From: Erythrophleum ivorense
Lineage: Eukaryota; Streptophyta; Magnoliopsida; Fabales; Fabaceae
Direction: 5' to 3'
DNA length: 64,000 nucleotides
Assembly: GCA_026724425.1 (NCBI GenBank)
Contig: JAIUCV010000023.1
Location: 4,903,958-4,967,957, forward strand
The notes under the pieces are model-generated. The model searched no databases, was not told where the DNA came from, and saw nothing but the letters and a program-made list of their open reading frames with translations. Each line of letters opens with the position of its first letter. Positions within the stretch are counted from its first letter, which is position 1. The position numbers and the translations under genes are program-made. Positions 59,124-64,000 of the stretch are shown here, one piece after another.

Positions 59124-60123
59124 GTAATAGTTATATAACTTAATCCTCTCATCTTTCTCTTCATTTTGGTCTGATTAGTTTTTCATTTGGAGTATATCAC
59201 CATACCCAAAATCTGAAATGTGGGTATTTGGGGATGTTCTTGATGAAATTCGTAGGTTGAAGCTAGAACTGTCATTAGATAGGTATGAACTCTTCTTTTT
59301 TAGGTAATTCTGCTGATTTAAGACCCTAATGACTTGATTATAATATGGGTATTAATTTGGTATGAATTTGATTAGGATTTTGTATGGAATATTAACCTTT
59401 TCTAATAGAGAACACTTCAATCTGAATTTGGGACTTGTAGTGGTTGGGTAAGTGATTCTTAGGTAGTCATTAGCATTTTAAATTCTTTGGGTACTGATTG
59501 CAACTATTAATGATGAATTAGAGTAGTAATTCTATGATGCTATGGTTATAAGGAGATTTCTGCACCATTGGTGACGATTGCAATTGTCTACAAGTGAGGT
59601 ATCCGAGTTTATATTAATTCCATGTATATATATCTTATTTAATGTCATATGTTACTGTACATGAATGATTTGAAATGTTGAATGAATTGGTTAGCTATCT
59701 GTTGAATTGTGATTGGACCTTGTGAGTCCATGGTGGAGCTGTCGTACGGCTGCCACCCGTGCATGTGCTTCGATCGGGCATCGGGTTATGATCAAACCCC
59801 AGATACACTAAGCCCTGGTTGTGCTCAATGGGGAGTAGGTGTCGTGGACGGGTCTCTCCCGATGTTAATGGCCTTTAACATGTATAAATATGATTGCTAG
59901 TATGGAATGATAATCATGATAGCCTACTTGTTTCATTTACTGATATGACTGGTATTTTGCTGATACTTATGTGAAATTATGCATATGCTAATTAAATTGG
60001 GATATATGATGGAATTGCCTTGGTTACTGAGATTTATGTCTTACCCTGTTTCATGGGATTAACATTTCAGGTGAAAGTTCTTCGGGTAAGGATAAGGGGA
60101 AGCAAGTGGATAAAAATCCATGA
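59124..60123 (+). other. Exon/intron-like signals in solo LTR C
   Basis: Donor-like CCAAG|GTAATAG has its GT at 59124-59125. Acceptor-like ACATTTCAG|GTGAAAG is at 60069-60070. The 54 nt from 60070 to 60123 read GESSSGKDKGKQVDKNP and stop. Between them, 59709-59900 is an open 63-codon frame (CMCFDRASGYDQTPDTLSPG) matching copy B (43355-43558). Confidence 0.35.
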
Positions 60124-60689
60124 GCTCTGGCATATGGGGAGAAGGCTACACTTAGGCTGACATATTTAGTGTAGATACTAAATTTTGTATTCCTTATGGT
60201 ATAGCATCATCATGTATTCATGTTGCCAAGTGTAGGCATTTATATTTTGCTTGGTTGAAATGTAACCATTAAAGATTTAAGTCTCATTACAGTTGGATAT
60301 TGATGTATGAACTTATAGCATCTTATATACAGCTTTGTTGAATTTTTGATATGGTTTACCATTCAAGAATTGTAGTCATGTGATACATTGGATGTGGACA
60401 TAAACTATTGACAAATGAAATCTTTATGGAATGTGCATGGGATGTTAATTGTTGCTCATGCGTGAGTTCTTGCTATCATTAATCTATGAATTTGCTGATA
60501 TGAGATAGTTGGGTAAGTAGGATATAGTATCTAAGTTTTAAATTGGTAATGGAGAGTTAGATGAGTACATAGGGTAGATAAATACCATTAGAGTCATATA
60601 AAATGAGAGAAAGTGGTCTTAGAATGTTCCTAAGATTGGAATTAAAGTGTAAGGGACGAAATTTGGGAGATGTAGCTACAGGAGGGAGT

Positions 60690-61140
60690 CACGCCACGGC
60701 CAAGAAGGCTTCACTGCGGCCAAATGAGTGACAGAGTCGAGGGGCGCCACGATATAACGTATCTCGCCGCGGTGCAACAGAAGAAAATTGGTCTGGAGAG
60801 TGACAGTGGCGAGGAGCATCGCGGCTTGAGAAATCTCGCTGCGGCGCAAAGCAAAAAAAATCTCCCAGGAGGGTAACAAAACCGAAACTCGCCGCGGCGT
60901 AGTATGTCCTGCTGTGACGTGAGTCGTGGAAATTAATAAAGGGTTGCACAGTAGCAAAACTTGCTGCGGTGCAAACGTATTGCGCCGAGGTGAGAATCGT
61001 GGGGTTGAGAACAGTAGCTCCAGGAGGCCTTTTTGCCGTGGCGCCACGTAGGTCGGCCGCGACGAGGGTCGTAAAATTTGCCCAGTACTTCCAGAGAGCA
61101 ACTTGGCCGCAGTGGGGAAGGTATAGGCCGTGGCGCAAGT
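60690..61140 (+). repeat. CpG-rich palindrome array in solo LTR C
   Basis: Repeated degenerate TCGCCGCGG/CTCGCTGCGGCG words. Two long overlapping minus-strand frames (158 and 149 codons, 60676-61152) exist only because the GC-rich composition removes stops; neither has a recognisable domain. Confidence 0.6.
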
Positions 61141-61929
61141 CCCCAATTTCATACCTTTAGCCTAGAAACCCCATTTTCTTCAATGGTGATGTCAAGAAAT
61201 GATATGAGAATACTTATGGGAGGTTATTAAGTGTTGAAACTAATAGATGGATGAATCATAAACCTCTCATGGTAGTATGATGTCTTTTATACATTTTTGT
61301 TTTGTTTGTGGTTGAATAGTGATCACCCTAACATCAAGGTTCAAATTTCCCCATATTTTTATAACGTGATAAATTATAACGACTCCAAACCTTGATCATC
61401 AATTATTAATTGCATATTTAACCATAATTACAATTATTAGAAGATAGAGTTGTCACATACACAATTTTCAAGCTTCCTAATTCTTTAAAATCTTTTTATT
61501 TGCATTAATGACTCATAATGCATCTTTGTAATAGATACTAAGGAAAATCAAATGCTTACGAAATAAGGCTTGGCCAAAAGAATCAATAGTTAAAGGTTAC
61601 ATGGCTTAAGAGGTTTTAAATTTTTACTTAAGGTATTTGAAAGGAGTAAAGACAATATTAAACTAACCTAGATGTGTTAATGATCAACCCAATGTTAAGT
61701 TATCTAATGATGGCATCATGTTCCTATGAATTGGAAAAACTAATAAGTGGTTTTGAATACTTTATTCTTTCCCCTATGGAGAAACTATAAGCACATCAAA
61801 TGTGCTAACCAATGGTAGAAAAGTGGATCCTTTTCTTTAGTGAGTATATTAGATTTATTAAACTATGTGTTTATTAATCACTACAACTACCTACTTACTT
61901 TATGTATTTCATATACAAAATTTAAAGAT

Positions 61930-62650
61930 ATGGTGAAAAGACAATTAAAAAGCTATACATGAACTCTTCAGATATAGATAGAAGGGTTTATAGAGAATTT
62001 ATTAAATAGTTTTCTCATTATATAAGTATATATACACCTTCTTTTATTGTTCAAATCAGAAGCATTTAGATAACAAGAATATCACTTTTTTTCATGCAAA
62101 TAAGAAATGATATCAATGGATCCCATCTAGTTGATATGAAGTTATTTAGGTGTAAGTGATCAAGCAAGATGATATGGTGCATACAATGTTAGTAGATTCA
62201 AAATGTATTTTAGAATGAGAAAAAAAGGCTAGAAACTCCCAATATTGGAGTTTTTGAGACTTTCAATGACAAAAAGTTATGCAAGTAGTAGTGATGGCCA
62301 TATGTGTTTTAGAGACATGCCTTTTTATGGAACACTAGTAGTCATAATTAAATTAAACTATCTTGGTCAATTTATGATAACTTTGTTTAAATGTGTGTGA
62401 CTAATACAATCCTCGAGGGATTATAACTGATGACTTATGATTCATGTCTATTAATTTTCATATTTAATATACATCAAGAATAGTGAAGATGAGAAGCCAT
62501 ACATCTAAGCTTCAGAAGCTCAATAAGTACATTATGTGGAAGATGAGTTAGATAAAAACTTAAGCATGACTGTGCATTTCCATGGGACTTGTATGATATA
62601 GGTGAAAATGATGCAGATACTACTTATGAGAGTGAGTTGTACTAATTTCA
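61930..62650 (+). pseudogene. CACTA transposase C-terminal (DUF4216-like) remnant
   Basis: After the solo LTR, the reading resumes with pieces typical of the CACTA C-terminus. NIGVFETFNDKKLCK near 62235 is the 'NSGV' region. 'LFKCV' near 62390 corresponds to 'LFKCDW'. KPYI-stop-ASEAQ-stop-VHYVED near 62490-62545 corresponds to the 'EPFILASQA.QVFYVED' motif. Heavily broken. Confidence 0.55.
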
Positions 62651-63305
62651 ATACTTAGAAATCTTATTTCCAAACGGAGAAGCAAATTTACACTTGTCTA
62701 GGTTCAATGTTTTCCATATATATTTTATGCTTCTAGTTTATGAAATGTATTTCTTTCTTAAGCTTGATTAGTTGTGTTTTATGTGTATTAAATGCCTTAT
62801 GCTATTTTTTTTTATATATTTATAGGAATTCTAAAGATGAAAAGGTTCATGAAGAAGATTAAATTAGGCACCTCTCGCGAAGGTGGTGAATCAAGAATTA
62901 GAAGTCTTTTATCGGTTTTGGCAATTAATACTAGTCGATAGTCAAGATATCTAAATCTAATAGTTCCACCATTATCTAGTAATCCTATGCCCAATGTTCC
63001 AATCACCTATCCAAGAATTAATAGTGATGACTTTCTTGCCAAGGAAGAGCTCAGACAACCTATACAACCTAGTTAGGCCAAATGATCACCTTGAAAAGGA
63101 AGCTAGATTGTTGATGTTCTTGGTAAACAAGATAACAAGTTCTAATGTACCAAGTTGATTTAATTTAAGTTTATGCACAAACTTTAATTCTACATATGAG
63201 CAAAGGGAGCTAAGGCCTAGAAAATTAACAGTGCAAGATGTTTAGGTCTTTTTTTTTAGAGCAAAAGGTAGTTGTGCCCTTCAACAACAATTGCCAACTA
63301 GTTAA

Positions 63306-64000
63306 TGTAACATCCACACATTTGATATCTCTAATATTAAGGCTAAGTTAGTATTATATAAATACAAGCATTATTATTATTATTATTAGATTAAATTTTC
63401 AATAGGTATACATGCATAAAGATTAAGAATAAAATGAAATCAAGATAGGTTTAAATTAGGTGAATTAAAGTAACTAGGAAAATTGACCAAAAGTCAAAGC
63501 CAATAACCCTTACCTACCACTACTTTATCAAAACCACTAGCTAAGTTTAATTATAACTCTTGCATATTGAACTTAACAACCCATGGGCACCCAAAAAAGA
63601 AAAGACTTGACCAGTTGACTTAGTCAGTACCAATACAAGAAAGCCACTTTTCTTTATCAAGTAAGTTATTTTAAAAAAAAGGAAAAGATCCTCACTTAGA
63701 TATGTATTTCAATCAAGACATAATCCAAAGCACCCATTCAATTCATATTCACCATTTCTTCTCTTTAGTGACCAAGAATTTCAAGGAGAGAGGGAAAGCC
63801 ATGGGCACCACTTTTGGATGAAGAAATTGAATGAGAATTTAAGGTAAATTCTTCCTCCACCTTATGCACGCCCTATGATCATCTTCCTTTTCATTTTAGT
63901 GACTTTCTATCCTCATGCATGGCTAAACATAAGTGAGAGAGAAGAAGAAATTTTAACAAGTTTTTGAGAGAGAAAAGAGAAAGAAATGCCTTACATGTAG
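63306..64000 (+). mobile_element. Start of another LTR (Tekay-like), cut by the window edge
   Basis: TGTAACATCCACACATTTGA at 63306 matches the TGTAACAT/GTCC start of the other chromovirus LTRs. About 540 bases later comes a purine-rich leader with AAG|GTAAATTCTTCC (GT at 63844-63845), paralleling 40880-40920. A (TTA)n run lies at about 63371-63389. The rest lies outside the window. Confidence 0.45.

Larger units (their letters stand above)
58538..61457 (+). mobile_element. Solo LTR, copy C of the 2.8-2.9 kb family
   Basis: It starts TGTAACACCCCCAAAATTAA, ends GAGTTGTCACA, and is flanked by TACAT (58533-58537) and TACAC (61458-61462), matching at four of five bases. It is colinear with copies A and B. 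It interrupts the CACTA transposase remnant and is therefore younger than that transposon's insertion. No internal retroviral domain or second LTR. Confidence 0.75.
56450..63100 (+). mobile_element. Second CACTA (En/Spm) transposon remnant, plus strand, split by solo LTR C
   Basis: Transposase text on the plus strand occurs before (56560-58140) and after (61930-62650) the 58538-61457 insertion, in the correct N-to-C order. Ends are not defined. It is a different copy from the 36.3-48.6 kb element and lies in the opposite orientation. Confidence 0.65.

Noticed and set aside
60676..61152. Overlapping minus-strand frames of 158 and 149 codons
   Set aside because: They lie in the CpG-rich palindrome array of solo LTR C. 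Long frames appear in several phases and both strands because stops are rare in such composition; no domain is visible and copies A and B do not preserve them.
1..64000. CRISPR arrays, operons, defence islands, phage genes
   Set aside because: The sequence is plant nuclear DNA. Short direct repeats are LTRs, microsatellites and MITE units; none has regular repeat-spacer structure.

Overview
This window is nuclear DNA from a flowering plant. It holds one intact single-exon GRAS transcription-factor gene of the HAIRY MERISTEM (HAM/SCL6-22-27, 'LOM') class with a perfect miR171 target site. The rest is AT-rich sequence packed with plant transposons: Tekay-like chromovirus LTRs, an Athila/Tat-like non-autonomous LTR element, CACTA, MULE- and hAT-like MITEs, a LINE remnant and a SINE. 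Gene and repeat types suggest a eudicot; I cannot name the species. No prokaryotic features (operons, CRISPR) and no convincing tRNA or rRNA genes were seen.

Layout. (1) 1-15.1 kb: a minus-strand LTR fragment, then a Tekay-like LTR body split by an 11.3 kb minus-strand Athila/Tat-like element (2506-13801). Its left LTR is itself split by a 2.8 kb solo LTR (copy A, 2779-5587). (2) 15.1-20.7 kb: AT-rich sequence with a MULE-like repeat, a decayed LINE (RT C-terminus, zinc-binding and RNase H regions) and a MITE. (3) 20.7-25.2 kb: gene space, with promoter/leader and the HAM-type GRAS gene at 22624-24840 (+). (4) 25.2-36.3 kb: AT-rich intergenic sequence with a foldback MULE with an exact 9-bp target duplication, a SINE with target duplication, a hAT-like MITE, two small MITEs and a small non-repetitive island with G-box-like motifs. 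(5) 36.3-48.6 kb: a five-level nest. A minus-strand CACTA transposon holds a solo LTR (CTTAA duplication), which holds a mini-CACTA, which holds a Tekay-like solo LTR (GCTAG duplication), which holds solo LTR copy B (TTTGG duplication). (6) 48.7-55.9 kb: a decayed Tekay-like chromovirus (gag, protease, RT, RNase H, integrase, chromodomain remnant) with a nearly complete 2.9 kb right LTR and a truncated left LTR. (7) 56.4-63.1 kb: a second CACTA (+), split by solo LTR copy C (58538-61457). (8) 63.3-64 kb: start of another LTR, cut by the window edge.

The GRAS gene is the only host gene I can support. It has no visible functional link to the repeats. The most notable repeat biology is the solo-LTR family A/B/C. 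Its U3 carries many site II (RGCCCA) motifs followed by a telo-box, an architecture known from ribosomal-protein gene promoters. The three copies also share a splice-donor-like site, a frame-preserved 54-nt exon-like block and a CpG-rich array of CCGCGG-type palindromes. I found no convincing wholly new system; the listed signals are candidates for checking.
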